Source of the DNA: Virgibacillus ndiopensis
GTDB lineage: Bacteria > Bacillota > Bacilli > Bacillales > Amphibacillaceae
Length of the DNA stretch: 64,000 bases
Reading direction: 5' to 3'
Assembly (NCBI RefSeq): GCF_900187325.1
Contig: NZ_FZMZ01000005.1
Span: 434,001-498,000, forward strand
The notes under the pieces were generated by a model. That model had not been told where the DNA came from, made no database searches, and saw only the letters and a list, made by a program, of their open reading frames with translations. Made by a program: the position numbers and the translations under genes. Each line of letters starts with the position of its first letter. Positions within the stretch are counted from its first letter, which is position 1. Of this stretch, positions 9,592 through 19,138 are shown piece after piece.

Positions 9592-9625
9592 GGTTCTGTA
9601 TACGTGTATGATACAGAACCTTTTG
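9592..9625 (+). terminator. Terminator after DUF421 gene
   Basis: GGTTCTGTAT pairs perfectly with ATACAGAACC, followed by TTTTG. Confidence 0.9.
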
Positions 9626-9628
9626 TTG

Positions 9629-9784
9629 TTATGCAGCCTTATTTTTATCATCATGATTTAAAATGTTGAAATACTCACGTTTAGTTTCCCAATAAAAGAT
9701 TTGCGGTAATCCCCAATATATCCAATAATCGTGAACAAGGGAAGTACCTACAAACCATATCATCGTCCAATCAAGATGCTTCAT
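9629..9784 (-). CDS. Small Trp/Tyr-rich hypothetical protein
   Basis: 51 residues: MKHLDWTMIWFVGTSLVHDY, then a segment rich in Trp and Tyr, then a charged tail ending NHDDKNKAA. The first half could form one membrane or membrane-surface helix. A clear GAGGAGGG ribosome site lies upstream of the ATG at 9784, which is the main reason to call it. No family recognised. Confidence 0.65.
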   Translation of the reverse strand: MKHLDWTMIWFVGTSLVHDYWIYWGLPQIFYWETKREYFNILNHDDKNKAA

Positions 9785-9943
9785 AGCAGCCCTCCTCTTT
9801 AATATTAGTTATATTTCGAGTTATTCTTGTCTAAGAACCCCGTTTCACTTATTTGTTAAAAAGGTAATAAGGCTTCTGTCACGGTTAAACTTTCGGGTGC
9901 ATATGCTACGTTAAAAGGTTTTAATGAGACAGGAGGAAAAATA

Positions 9944-10600
9944 ATGTATTCAAATAACTATTATTATCCATACGTATATAGTCCTTATTATTTCCAGAAT
10001 CCTCACGCTACTTATGATCGAAACTACCCTTACTACAACAATTATCTAGACCGTCAACAACCGGTTAGAGGTCAAGCAACCTGGACAGAGGGGGGACAGG
10101 TAACAAAATGTGGAATACCTTGGTCAAGTAACCAATATATGACTGTCGCTGTTGGGGAAAATTCACCCTATCAATGTGGTCAAACACTAAAAATAACAAA
10201 TTTAACTACCCCAACTAGAGACATTTTAGTAACGGTTGTTGACCAGGTTCCAAGCTATCCAGCTAATAAAATTAATCTTCACCGAAAAGCTTTTGAGGCA
10301 CTTGGTGCAAACACAAGCCAAGGTGTCATTAACGTAGAGATCAGCCCATCTCCTGAATTGGAACAAGAAAAGTGGGGGAAATATTTGTTAGAGGTTACAC
10401 AAACGGCTTATCCTAATTATAATGTAACAGAATACAATAAAATAGGAGAAACCCAGTTATCCTCTAATCAAACACAGGAAACGTATGAATATGTTCTACA
10501 ATCATCACAAGAAAGAATTAAAGTGCAAGGGACTGTTATCTATAATCCAAATACCGACCGTATTATTTCATTTGATATTAAGGAAGTGCCCATGTCCTAA
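9944..10600 (+). CDS. RlpA/expansin-like double-psi beta-barrel protein with C-terminal DUF3889-like domain
   Basis: 218 residues with no signal peptide but a Tyr/Pro/Asn-rich head (first ~40 residues), as in some spore-surface proteins. Residues ~42-130 form a double-psi beta-barrel (GQATWTEGG, then VDQVPSYPANKINLHRKAFEALG), the fold of RlpA and expansins, which bind or loosen cell-wall polymers. Residues ~140-218 look like the DUF3889 domain. The ATG follows GGAGG. Role in the wall or spore coat is inferred. Confidence 0.75.
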   Translation: MYSNNYYYPYVYSPYYFQNPHATYDRNYPYYNNYLDRQQPVRGQATWTEGGQVTKCGIPWSSNQYMTVAVGENSPYQCGQTLKITNLTTPTRDILVTVVDQVPSYPANKINLHRKAFEALGANTSQGVINVEISPSPELEQEKWGKYLLEVTQTAYPNYNVTEYNKIGETQLSSNQTQETYEYVLQSSQERIKVQGTVIYNPNTDRIISFDIKEVPMS

Positions 10601-10640
10601 GGAAAAGGACCTGTTGTTCAAGGGTCCTTTTCCTTATATT
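10599..10640 (+). terminator. Terminator
   Basis: AAGGAAAAGGACC pairs perfectly with GGTCCTTTTCCTT. It starts at the stop codon of the upstream gene. Confidence 0.92.
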
Positions 10641-10704
10641 CAGCAGAATATCTCACATGCTATAATGTATTCATTCAACTGTAATTTGAATAAGGAGGTT
10701 TTGT

Positions 10705-11399
10705 ATGAGAGATTTATTGTCACGATATAAACTATTTTTAATACTTAGTAGCGTTTTGATTGTAATTTTTATAACTGGTTGCGGAACAGAGTCAGAAAAC
10801 GGACAAGCTCTGGAGCAAAACGAAGAAAAATCAGATGAAGGTGCTAGCGAAAAGTCTGAATACCCAACTGATGTGGATAAAAATCCACTTGTAACAATTA
10901 AAATGGAAAATAACGATGAAATCATGATTGAGCTTTATCCAAAAATCGCGCCAAATACAGTAGCTAATTTTGTATCATTTTGGTTGAGAAAGGATTTTAT
11001 GATGGCCTAATATTCCATCGAGTTATTCCTGAATTTATGATACAAGGTGGAGATCCAAAAGGAAATGGGACAGGGGGACCTGGCTATTCTATTAAAGGTG
11101 AATTTGCTTCAAACGGTTTTGAAAATAATATAAAACATGAACGTGGTGTCATATCAATGGCACGGTCTAAAGAACCTGATTCAGCCGGATCTCAATTTTT
11201 TATAATGGTGGCAGATTCTACTTATCTTGATGGAGAGTATGCTGCATTTGGTAAAGTTACAAAAGGCATGAAGGTTGTAGATTCAATTGTTACTAGTGAG
11301 CGAGATGCCGCTGATAAACCATTGGAAGATCAACGACTGAAACATGTAAAAGTAGATACTAAGGGTTATGACTATCCGAAACCTAAAGTTCAAAAATAA
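10705..11399 (+). pseudogene. Lipoprotein cyclophilin (peptidyl-prolyl isomerase), frameshifted
   Basis: The first frame (10705-11010) has a lipoprotein signal peptide (lipobox ITGC), an acidic linker and the start of a cyclophilin domain (MIELYPKIAPNTVANFVS). The second frame (from about 10980 to 11399) continues exactly where it should (GLIFHRVIPEFMIQGGDPKGNG) through to the C-terminus. The break is a 1-nt length change in TTTTGG near 10976-10981. Everything else is intact, so either the gene is recently dead or the base is a sequencing error. If intact it would be a secreted, membrane-anchored foldase acting outside the cell. AAGGAGG precedes the ATG. Confidence 0.85.
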
Positions 11400-11519
11400 A
11401 AATATATTTTATATAGGGTAGGAGTCAGCATTTTGAATGTTGGCTCTTTATTGTTATCATGATTGAACAATAATTAATGAATAATTGGATATTTATATAT
11501 CCTTGAGGGGGACAGTTTT

Positions 11520-11714
11520 ATGATGGCATTAAAAGAGTTTATTTCTAGTTTTTTACTAATCATCAGTTGGTTTTCATTTGCTATTAGTGCGTATTTACTT
11601 TATTGGACAATTGTAATGCCAATTCTTGCTATCATTCCTTTTCTTCTATCTTTAGTCTTTGGATTATTTTGTTTTTATTGCTCTAATAAATTGGGCAAAG
11701 GAAAAAAAGATTAA
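11520..11714 (+). CDS. Small membrane protein
   Basis: 64 residues (or 63 from the second ATG at 11523), with two hydrophobic helices separated by a short turn and a basic tail (KLGKGKKD). GAGGGGG lies upstream. No family recognised. Confidence 0.65.
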   Translation: MMALKEFISSFLLIISWFSFAISAYLLYWTIVMPILAIIPFLLSLVFGLFCFYCSNKLGKGKKD

Positions 11715-11757
11715 TTACCTTAGTATTATTTGATAGAGGGAAATTATTATTAAATCA

Positions 11758-12189
11758 GTGAAAATTTTAAGTCTTGTGTCTTTATTTTAATAATATTTCT
11801 TGGAGGTTATATGACTGGAAAAGGAAGCTCAAACGAAGCTACACGAGAAATTAGAATTGGTTATGACAATTCAGTAAAAGCTGGAAAAATTGATATTAAA
11901 AAAATTATTACAGATATAGAAGACCAAGGTGTCGTCGATAACTTTATGGAGATATATCTAAATAAAAAACTAATTCCAGATACAAAATCAAGATATAGAT
12001 AACCTAGATGTTTATATTTTAATAAAAAGTCCTAAACAATTTACTACCTTAATTGACTCCAGACTATGGTTCACAATTAAAGGTGCAGTTATTGGTATTC
12101 TTTCAGGAGAAACTTGGGACCAAGCTGATTACTTTAAAATCAATAAAGATGATGAGCACTACATTAAAGAAAATATAAATTATAGTTAA
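11758..12189 (+). pseudogene. Hypothetical exported protein, two frameshifts
   Basis: Three pieces in different frames read as one protein: a signal-like start (VKILSLVSLF then IIFLGGYMTGK), a middle (EIRIGYDNSVKAGKIDIKKI, to 12002) and a C-terminal part in another frame (DVYILIKSPKQFTTLIDSRL to 12189). The frame changes near 11790 and near 11990. No family recognised. The coherent reading across breaks is the reason for calling a broken gene. Confidence 0.55.
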
Positions 12190-12355
12190 AAATTAATGAG
12201 CATTTCTCTGTAAAAAGGAATGCTTTTTTATTTGGGTAAATAAAAAAGTATTTAATATAACAATAATAATATAATCAAAAAGAATAATTATTTATTGTAA
12301 AACGATAAATTTTATATTAAAATTAAGTTAACAATAAATAAGTGAGGTGCTTTTT

Positions 12356-12838
12356 ATGAAACGTGGAACAACACTCTTTTTAAAAATAGCTGTTATTTTT
12401 ATTGGAATTCCGATACTTGCTTTATGTATATTTGTGGTTCCTGAGATAGCAAATTTTGCATCAGAAATTTTACCTAAAATAACGTATATAAAATATTTCG
12501 TTTTAGTCTATTTGTATGCAACAGCTATCCCTTTTTACTTTGCTTTGTATCAAGCTTTTAAACTTTTAAGCTATATTGATAAGAACAAAGCGTTCTCGGA
12601 ATTATCTGTAAGAGCTTTAAAGAATATAAAATACTGCGCAATTACAATTAGTATTTTTCATGTGGTATTCATGCCACTTTTATATCTTATGGCGGAGATA
12701 GATGATGCCCCAGGTATTATAGTTATTGGAATGGTCATTATTTTTGCTTCAATGGTGATTGCAGTCTTTGCTGCTGTTCTACAGAAACTTTTAAAAGATG
12801 CGATTGATATAAAATCAGAAAATGATTTAACGGTCTGA
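12356..12838 (+). CDS. DUF2975 membrane protein
   Basis: 160 residues with four predicted membrane helices and the DUF2975 pattern (LLSYIDKNKAFSELSVRALK between helices 2 and 3, and a cytosolic tail KLLKDAIDIKSEND). GTGAGGTG precedes the ATG at 12356. In Firmicutes DUF2975 genes are nearly always followed by a small XRE-type regulator, as here (10 bp apart), so the pair is a unit. The function is unknown. Confidence 0.88.
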   Translation: MKRGTTLFLKIAVIFIGIPILALCIFVVPEIANFASEILPKITYIKYFVLVYLYATAIPFYFALYQAFKLLSYIDKNKAFSELSVRALKNIKYCAITISIFHVVFMPLLYLMAEIDDAPGIIVIGMVIIFASMVIAVFAAVLQKLLKDAIDIKSENDLTV

Positions 12839-12848
12839 GGTGAATAAC

Positions 12849-13070
12849 ATGGCGATTATAATCAATATTGATGTGATGTTGGCTAAAAGGAAAATGAGCG
12901 TAACAGAACTGTCTGAACGTGTAGGAATAACAATGGCTAACCTTTCTATATTGAAAAATGGAAAGGCAAAAGCGATTAGGTTTTCAACGTTAGAGGCGAT
13001 TTGTAAGGCATTAGATTGTCAGCCTGGAGATATTTTAGAATATCGAAGTGATGAGGATACCCAAGATTAG
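12849..13070 (+). CDS. XRE-family regulator (YozG-like)
   Basis: 73 residues forming one Cro/CI helix-turn-helix (MSVTELSERVGITMANLSIL, then TLEAICKALDCQPGDILEY). The GAGGTGA ribosome site overlaps the end of the DUF2975 gene, so they are co-transcribed. The start at 12849 is preferred to the GTG at 12840 because of spacing. It probably regulates its own operon. Confidence 0.88.
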   Translation: MAIIINIDVMLAKRKMSVTELSERVGITMANLSILKNGKAKAIRFSTLEAICKALDCQPGDILEYRSDEDTQD

Positions 13071-13187
13071 TGAAAAGAAAAGAAAGTTATTCGGTGATGA
13101 ACCTATGTACAGAACACAAAATCTATTAAGTTATTATACGAAGCAGGACTTAGGTATATTCAGAAAAAAACGTTGGAGGCACAAATC

Positions 13188-13979
13188 ATGAGAGCACTAA
13201 AACAACTCGTTCGTTTTGGTTGGGAGCAAGCCCTATCCTGTTTGTTTCCTGTTGTTATTTTTGTCTCTTTAGCTATTACACAAATCATGCCACTTCCATT
13301 CCTACCGCGTTATGACTGGCTGCTCATCATCTGCCTTCTGATGCAGTGGTTGATGGTGCGTTTTGGGCTTGAAACACGGGATGAACTAAAGGTTATTACG
13401 TTATTTCACCTTATTGGACTTGCACTTGAACTTTTTAAGGTACATATGGGATCATGGTCATATCCAGAAGAAGGATATTCCAAAATTTTCGGTGTTCCTT
13501 TGTACAGCGGATTTATGTACGCAAGTGTAGCGAGTTATCTGTGCCAGGCGTGGAGGAGGTTAAAGGTTGAACTGGTTAAGTGGCCACCGTTTTGGGTAGT
13601 AGTCCCGCTTGCAGCTGCGATTTATTTGAATTTTTTTACCCACCATTATTGGATTGATGTTCGTTGGGGCTTATCTGGGCTTGTAATTATAGTCTTTTGG
13701 CAATCATGGGTCACATACGAAGTAAATGGAACTCGTTACCGTATGCCACTTGCACTTTCTTTTGTGCTCATCGGATTTTTCATATGGGTAGCCGAAAATA
13801 TCGCAACGTTCTTTGGTGCTTGGGAATATCCAAACCAAACCGATGCATGGAGTCTCGTTCATCTAGGAAAAGTGAGCTCATGGCTCTTACTAGTGATTGT
13901 TAGCTTTCTTATAGTAGCAACGTTAAAGCAGGTTAAGGGGAAAAATTCCACGAGGATAGATACTAGTCCATCTTTATAA
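13188..13979 (+). CDS. DUF817 integral membrane protein
   Basis: 263 residues with about eight hydrophobic helices and the motifs typical of DUF817 (FKVHMGSWSYPEEGY, FGVPLYSGFMYASVASY, FGAWEYPNQTDAW). The family resembles small-molecule membrane enzymes or transporters but has no known function. The ATG at 13188 follows GGAGG. Base composition is slightly GC-richer than its neighbours, which hints at separate origin. Confidence 0.85.
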   Translation: MRALKQLVRFGWEQALSCLFPVVIFVSLAITQIMPLPFLPRYDWLLIICLLMQWLMVRFGLETRDELKVITLFHLIGLALELFKVHMGSWSYPEEGYSKIFGVPLYSGFMYASVASYLCQAWRRLKVELVKWPPFWVVVPLAAAIYLNFFTHHYWIDVRWGLSGLVIIVFWQSWVTYEVNGTRYRMPLALSFVLIGFFIWVAENIATFFGAWEYPNQTDAWSLVHLGKVSSWLLLVIVSFLIVATLKQVKGKNSTRIDTSPSL

Positions 13980-14300
13980 CTGTTAAGAACACTTTATTTG
14001 GTCCTTTCGTAATTATGATAAATTGGGAAAAGCAATTACAAAACAACTAATAATCGATCGGTTTATCTAATGGAAAGGGGATCATTTGAAGAAAAGTTTG
14101 GACTTTTTTATAAAGAAGAGCTGTTAAACATTAATTAACTTCTCTAAACCATGTAAAACTGCGTGTTATATTAGAGAAATAAGATCGTAATAGGTGTCGT
14201 TTTTCGATCACATAATTCAGAAAATTATGATTATGGATGTGAGATATTTAGTTATGCAGCAAGGTATTGGAGAAAATTATAGTATAAAGGAGTGCGGAAT
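13980..14300. other. Gene-free stretch
   Basis: No frame with a credible start and no recognisable remnant on either strand. It should hold the promoter for the NUDIX gene; I could not pick a confident site. Confidence 0.5.
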
Positions 14301-14708
14301 ATGGTGACACCGAAACATATAGTTTCAGCTGCTACGATTGTTTTAAACAATCAAAATGAAATTTTATTAATTAAAGGACCTAGAAGGGGATGGGAAATGC
14401 CGGGTGGGCAAGTTGAAGAAGGTGAATCATTAAAGGATGCGGCAATTAGAGAAACAATGGAAGAGTCAGGTATCGAGATTGAAGTTCAGAAGTTTTGTGG
14501 AGTTTTCCAAAATGTTAAAGGTTCAATTTGTAATACACTGTTTTTGTGCAAAGCAATAGGAGGAGAATTAACTACTAGTCCAGAAAGTTTAGAAGTAGGT
14601 TTCTTTCCTATTAATGAAGCTTTAAAAATGGTGAAATGGGGAAATTTCAAACAAAGAATTGAATATACCTTAAACAAAAGTCTTCACCCTTTTTATATTG
14701 AATTCTGA
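14301..14708 (+). CDS. NUDIX hydrolase
   Basis: 135 residues. The complete Nudix box is visible (GGQVEEGESLKDAAIRETME then ESG), with all metal-binding glutamates. It hydrolyses a nucleoside diphosphate linked to another group; the substrate is not predictable. The start at 14301 follows GGAGTG. It has a single-domain layout. Confidence 0.88.
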   Translation: MVTPKHIVSAATIVLNNQNEILLIKGPRRGWEMPGGQVEEGESLKDAAIRETMEESGIEIEVQKFCGVFQNVKGSICNTLFLCKAIGGELTTSPESLEVGFFPINEALKMVKWGNFKQRIEYTLNKSLHPFYIEF

Positions 14709-14769
14709 ATTTAATTATAATGTTTTAGACAAAGGCGGTCTGTTTAAATACTTTTAAATGACAAACATT

Positions 14770-14815
14770 AATCGAATAGTAGGTGAGTAGTCAACTCCTA
14801 CTATTCGATTTAAAA
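14770..14815 (+). terminator. Stem-loop terminator
   Basis: AATCGAATAGTAGG pairs perfectly with CCTACTATTCGATT around a 13-nt loop, lying between the convergent NUDIX and nucleoside hydrolase genes. The T-run is weak and slightly displaced (CATTTTTT at 14820). Confidence 0.75.
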
Positions 14816-14897
14816 ACTCATTTTTTACTGCTTATTTTAATTGGAGTATGCAATTGTTTTGGATTATGGAAAAGTTAAATTCAACGTAAAGGCCAGT

Positions 14898-15851
14898 TTA
14901 TCTATTATTAGTTAGGATATCAAAGACGTTCGAAACAAAGATATCGTAGTTAATTGTCATGGCAATACGTGCACAATTAGGTCCATAACAATCTGTCGAC
15001 CCTGGTCGGAAGTCAGCGATACTTTCACCATAAGCAAAATCACCTCTATGTTCTACCCTAACCTCTCGTTTTCTGTACTCATACAATCCGCTGATATCAA
15101 GTGCTGCCATTAAAGCGGCCAAATCGTGTAGTGGTGTTCCGGCAATACCTGGCTCTAATTGTTGATAGACTTCATAATAGAAATCTAAGATCGGTTTAAT
15201 TATCTCTTCTAAAGGTGAATCTGAACGATTATCGATGAGATTGATAACTTCTGGAGTTAATATGGCCTCCCTTGTCACATCTAAAGGTACGATCGTCAGG
15301 TTAACAACATTTTGACAAACGTAATTTGCGGCAATCGGATCACCGTAAAAGTTCGCTTCCGCTACCGCGGTCTCATTACCAGGTTCGAGGAAAGCTCCCC
15401 CCATTAAAAAGGTTTCTTTTACATCTTCCATCACTTCAGGACTTAAATAATGGGCTATGGCCAGCGAAGTGCATCGTCCGACATTAACGATTATTACCTC
15501 ATTAGGGTTGTTCTTGATCAATTTGAAAAGCTTACTGAAATTCGTCCGATTTTCATATCGTTCTTCTGGAATTGGCGGATCAATTGGACCCAGTCCTTCT
15601 ATACCATGAATGTCAGGATAAAAGACTGGTTCTGCACCACTCAGTGGACGTGTAGCACCAGCAATGACAGGAATATCTGTACGGCCTGCTAGTTCCAATA
15701 AATACTCTGCATTTCTAAACGTTTTTTCCCGATCGACGTTACCGAAGCCACTGACTACACCAAGCAAATCTATCTCCGGATTTTTCAGCGCGTAGGTCAA
15801 CGCAATAGAATCATCTATACCTGTATCGGCAAATAAGATAACTTTTTTCAT
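14898..15851 (-). CDS. Inosine-uridine-type nucleoside hydrolase
   Basis: 317 residues of the IUNH family, which splits ribonucleosides into base and ribose using a bound calcium ion. The N-terminal metal motif reads FADTGIDDS, so the usual first Asp of DxDPGxDD is Phe and Pro is Thr, while the two GIDD aspartates stay. VNVGRCTSLAIA and LHDLAALMAALD near the C-terminus match the family. The altered N-terminal motif may mean a different substrate or reduced activity. The start at 15851 follows GAGGTG; the longer frame to 15953 has no ribosome site. Confidence 0.85.
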   Translation of the reverse strand: MKKVILFADTGIDDSIALTYALKNPEIDLLGVVSGFGNVDREKTFRNAEYLLELAGRTDIPVIAGATRPLSGAEPVFYPDIHGIEGLGPIDPPIPEERYENRTNFSKLFKLIKNNPNEVIIVNVGRCTSLAIAHYLSPEVMEDVKETFLMGGAFLEPGNETAVAEANFYGDPIAANYVCQNVVNLTIVPLDVTREAILTPEVINLIDNRSDSPLEEIIKPILDFYYEVYQQLEPGIAGTPLHDLAALMAALDISGLYEYRKREVRVEHRGDFAYGESIADFRPGSTDCYGPNCARIAMTINYDIFVSNVFDILTNNR

Positions 15852-16258
15852 TTTTTCACCTCTATTTACTTTATGAAAAAAATACAGGTGTGTTTGTATG
15901 TTTGTACGATGAAAGTCTTCTAAAAAGTTGATTGGGATTAGTGTATAATGCAAAATAGAAGTAGTGAGCTTTGTAAATAAATCTTAGAATCTAGCAATTT
16001 CCATGAAATAAAGAAAAAAGGCTTGCCAGCCCAATCAAAGAACTTTAACGTTAAAGGTATCTAATTAAAAATGGTGGAGATAATGAAAGATTTGGCCGCT
16101 TTAACCGATTTAAAGCATGCTTGCCAAGTGGGACATGGAAATGATTCAAGATAGATGATTTTTAAATTTTAAGTATACCCAAGATAATAGCAGGAAGAAT
16201 TTATAAATGGCGATTTCTGACAATCAACTGATTAAAAATTGAAAAGGGGTGTTCCTTG
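15852..16258. other. Gene-free stretch
   Basis: Only a 27-codon frame (MVEIMKDLAALTDL..., from about 16071) is seen. It has no family resemblance and I do not call it. Confidence 0.4.
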
Positions 16259-16912
16259 ATGACAAATAGAAAAATGAATCCTAAAGTTGATGAATTTTTA
16301 AGTAAAGCCAAAACATGGAACGAAGAATTTGAGAAGTTGAGAAATATCGTTCTCGACTGTGAGCTGATCGAAGAATTTAAGTGGATGCATCCTTGTTACA
16401 CGTTTGAGAAGAAAAACATAGTTTTAATACACGGATTTAAAGAATATTGTGCACTTCTGTTTCACAAAGGTGCGTTGTTAAAGGATTCCCATGGGATTCT
16501 AATCCAACAAACGGAAAATGTACAGGCGGCGCGACAAATTCGGTTCACCAATATTCAAGAAATAGTTGAAATGGAAAACATATTGAAAGCCTATATTAAA
16601 GAAGCTATCAAAGTTGAAAAAGCCGGTTTAAAAGTAAATATTAAAAAGAATAGAGAGTTCACAATTCCCGAAGAACTTCAAAAGAGATTCGAGGAGACTC
16701 CTGCCTTCAAAACTGCTTTTGAAGCATTGACGCCAGGACGACAAAGAGAATATATTCTTTATTTTTCTAAAGCAAAAAAAGCCACAACTCGAGAGTCAAG
16801 GGTTGAAAAATATATGCAACGAATTTTCAGTGGAAAGGGATTAAAAGATTGCATTTGTGGATTATCACAAAAGTACCCTTACTGTGACGGCTCGCACAAA
16901 TCTATTCAATAA
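16259..16912 (+). CDS. YdeI-like (DUF1801/OmdA) protein with C-terminal CDGSH iron-sulfur motif
   Basis: 217 residues. Residues ~1-120 form a DUF1801/YdeI domain (FKWMHPCYTF, VLIHGFKEYCALLFHKGALL), and residues ~130-195 are the YdeI C-terminal helical segment (ALTPGRQREYILYFSKAKK). The last 18 residues contain CICGLSQKYPYCDGSH, an exact match to the C-x-C-x2-[ST]-x3-P-x-C-D-G-[SAT]-H pattern that binds a 2Fe-2S cluster in mitoNEET-type proteins. A redox or iron-sulfur role is inferred. GGGG lies about 10 bases before the ATG. Confidence 0.85.
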   Translation: MTNRKMNPKVDEFLSKAKTWNEEFEKLRNIVLDCELIEEFKWMHPCYTFEKKNIVLIHGFKEYCALLFHKGALLKDSHGILIQQTENVQAARQIRFTNIQEIVEMENILKAYIKEAIKVEKAGLKVNIKKNREFTIPEELQKRFEETPAFKTAFEALTPGRQREYILYFSKAKKATTRESRVEKYMQRIFSGKGLKDCICGLSQKYPYCDGSHKSIQ

Positions 16913-17095
16913 AAAAATCAATATATCCTTGAAATATTGCTTAGTTTACTGGAGAGATACAAAATTATGCAAAGCGAAGTAGGTCAAAATATTAAACTAA
17001 ACCAGTTTATCTACAAAAGCATAAATGCTTTTCAAGTTAACCCAAAAATAATTGAAAATTTAAAATATTAAGTTTACTGTAAAGGAAGAATTAAA

Positions 17096-17353
17096 ATGCT
17101 ACCGATTATTTTATCTATAGTACTAATAATTGCTCTTGTTTTATCCATATCTGTTGTGATTAAAAAAAGAAAAAAGGCTGGTATAAAAGGGATTAAATAT
17201 TCTTTGACTTCAATTTGTTTGTATCTTATTGCTGTAATAAACCTTTTAGCTTATTGGCTTAACTTTATGGGGCTATTGAATTGGTCTATTACGGTTATTT
17301 TGTTAATAGGTGGTGCTTATTGTACAAAGTATATGACACTTTCAGAAAATTAA
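17096..17353 (+). CDS. Small three-helix membrane protein
   Basis: 85 residues: helix (LPIILSIVLIIALVLSIS), basic loop (KKRKKAGIKG) and two further helices. AAGGAAG lies upstream of the ATG and a strong terminator follows. No family recognised. Confidence 0.7.
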   Translation: MLPIILSIVLIIALVLSISVVIKKRKKAGIKGIKYSLTSICLYLIAVINLLAYWLNFMGLLNWSITVILLIGGAYCTKYMTLSEN

Positions 17354-17378
17354 TTTTAAGCTAAACAGTGCAAGAATT

Positions 17379-17420
17379 AAACAAAAAGATCGACATTTTC
17401 TATTTGATCTTTTTGTTTTG
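17379..17420 (+). terminator. Terminator
   Basis: AAACAAAAAGATC pairs perfectly with GATCTTTTTGTTT around a 14-nt loop. Confidence 0.88.
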
Positions 17421-17601
17421 CTTGATAATTTCAGAAAATTTATACTATAAAAAACGAATCACTGAAATTATATGTTACTATTTACAAAAATAGATCTTGC
17501 TATGCAAACTACTGTACGATAATTAATCAAGAAATTAAAGATTATAAAAGGATGACTGAAGTTAAATTAAGGGGAATTAATAGCAACTGGAGGTGGTAAG
17601 A

Positions 17602-17952
17602 ATGAAAGTCAAACGAATTGTTGCCAATGTAGAAACACAGGATATTACCAAAGCAAGGTACTTCTATGGAGAAGTACTTGGACTTGATCAATTAATGGAC
17701 TTGGAGTTTATTGCAACTTATGGCTCGCATGAGAAAATGGACACTCAAATTAATTTCCTTTCAGAGGGTGGTTCCAGGACACCCGTACCTGATTTGTCAA
17801 TTGAAGTAGATGATCTTGATAATGCATTAGATCGCATAAAAAAAGCAGGAATTCCGATTGAGTATGGGCCAGTCAAGGAACCATGGGGTGTGCGGCGTTT
17901 TTATGTTAAAGATCCGTTTGGGAAACTTATCAATATTTTAGTCCATCTATAA
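17602..17952 (+). CDS. VOC superfamily protein (glyoxalase-like)
   Basis: 116 residues with the two beta-alpha-beta-beta-beta modules of the vicinal oxygen chelate fold: KRIVANVETQDITKARYFYG at the start, and EPWGVRRFYVKDPFGKLINI at the end. Members include dioxygenases, lyases and antibiotic-binding proteins; the specific role is unknown. GGAGG lies just before the ATG at 17602. Confidence 0.85.
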   Translation: MKVKRIVANVETQDITKARYFYGEVLGLDQLMDLEFIATYGSHEKMDTQINFLSEGGSRTPVPDLSIEVDDLDNALDRIKKAGIPIEYGPVKEPWGVRRFYVKDPFGKLINILVHL

Positions 17953-18078
17953 ATAGTTGCGTTGACAGGTGCAATTCTGGAATAGGGGAAAGTTCCTTTA
18001 TCTGGGGCTTTAACTTATGTTTATTATGTTAAAGAACAGGACTGTTTAATAAGATTATAAGAAATTGGGGTTATTTTT

Positions 18079-18834
18079 ATGGCTAAAAAATACACCGTAG
18101 TTACATTAGAAGAACGTCCAGGTTTAGAGAGTGAATTAAATAAGTTACATAGTATAGGATGGATAAAATATATGAGAGAGGATCCAATAGCAGTAAAGTA
18201 TTGGGATAAGTTACTTCATTGGTTTCCTGAATTTCAATTTATTCTCTTGAATGAGGAATCTAAACCTGTGGCTTGTGGAAACTCAATTCCTTTTGATTGG
18301 GACAGTAATGAAGATAACTTGCCAACAGGATGGGATGGAGTCTTTGAGAAAGGAATATTAGATTACGAAAATAATATACAACCTAATTCACTGTCAGCTT
18401 TAGCCATCGTCATTCATCCAGAATTTAGAGGTAAAGGTCTAAGTGAGAAAATGGTTAAAGAAATGAAAGATATAGCTATAAAAAGTAATTTAAGAAATAT
18501 GGTAGCTCCTGTTCGTCCTTCGTTAAAATTTAAATACCCACTTATTCCAATGGAAGAATACATCAAGTGGCTAAGGGACGATGGAACCCCATTTGACCCT
18601 TGGATTAGAACACATTTTATGACCGGTGCTTCTATAATTAAGGTGGCAGAAAAATCTATGGTAATTCCAGCCTCTGTTAATGAGTGGGAAAAGTGGACTG
18701 ACATGAAGTTACTCTCTTCAGGAAGCTATGTCATAAACGAGGGATTAGTGCCATTAGAGATAGATAAGACAGCTAATAAGGGTGTATACATTGAACCTAA
18801 TGTATGGATGAGGCATCATTATATAAAAGAATAA
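18079..18834 (+). CDS. GNAT-like N-acetyltransferase
   Basis: 251 residues. The acetyl-CoA site is seen in ALAIVIHPEFRGKGLSEKMV (the R/Q-x-x-G-x-G/A motif is RGKGLS). The C-terminal ~100 residues (KYPLIPMEEYIKWLRDDGTP) have no recognised domain but match the longer GNAT-like proteins of Bacilli. Substrate unknown. Confidence 0.75.
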   Translation: MAKKYTVVTLEERPGLESELNKLHSIGWIKYMREDPIAVKYWDKLLHWFPEFQFILLNEESKPVACGNSIPFDWDSNEDNLPTGWDGVFEKGILDYENNIQPNSLSALAIVIHPEFRGKGLSEKMVKEMKDIAIKSNLRNMVAPVRPSLKFKYPLIPMEEYIKWLRDDGTPFDPWIRTHFMTGASIIKVAEKSMVIPASVNEWEKWTDMKLLSSGSYVINEGLVPLEIDKTANKGVYIEPNVWMRHHYIKE

Positions 18835-18984
18835 TTTTTACGTTAGTGGATTTTAGATATTCAAATAAGCAGGGCATTTCTTGAATAATGTAGAATCGAC
18901 AATTTCTATTCATATAGCAATTTAGTAAAAACAAACAGCATCTGTTTTACGTTTTATAGAAAGTCATAGAAGGGAGGAGTTTAG

Positions 18985-19133
18985 ATGTCAAACCATAAAA
19001 ATGAGGAAATGCTAACAGGCGGGAATGTCTCTAACGTTTATCGTTTGGGGGATACTGTACGACGAGAATTAAATCCAGGCATATTAAAATTCATAAACTA
19101 TTAACGTATTTGGAGAATAAAGCACGGTAAGTC
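18985..19133 (+). pseudogene. Aminoglycoside-phosphotransferase-like fragment (N-terminus only)
   Basis: A proper ribosome site (GGGAGGAG) and ATG start a protein reading ML-TGGNVSNVYRLGDTVRRE, the nucleotide-binding hairpin of APH/choline kinase family phosphotransferases. A frameshift near 19080 moves the reading to IHKLLTYLENK, the next expected segment, and homology stops at about 19130, where the Tn7-like TnsC reading begins. The transposon or its remains probably truncated this gene. Confidence 0.65.
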
Positions 19134-19138
19134 CGAAT

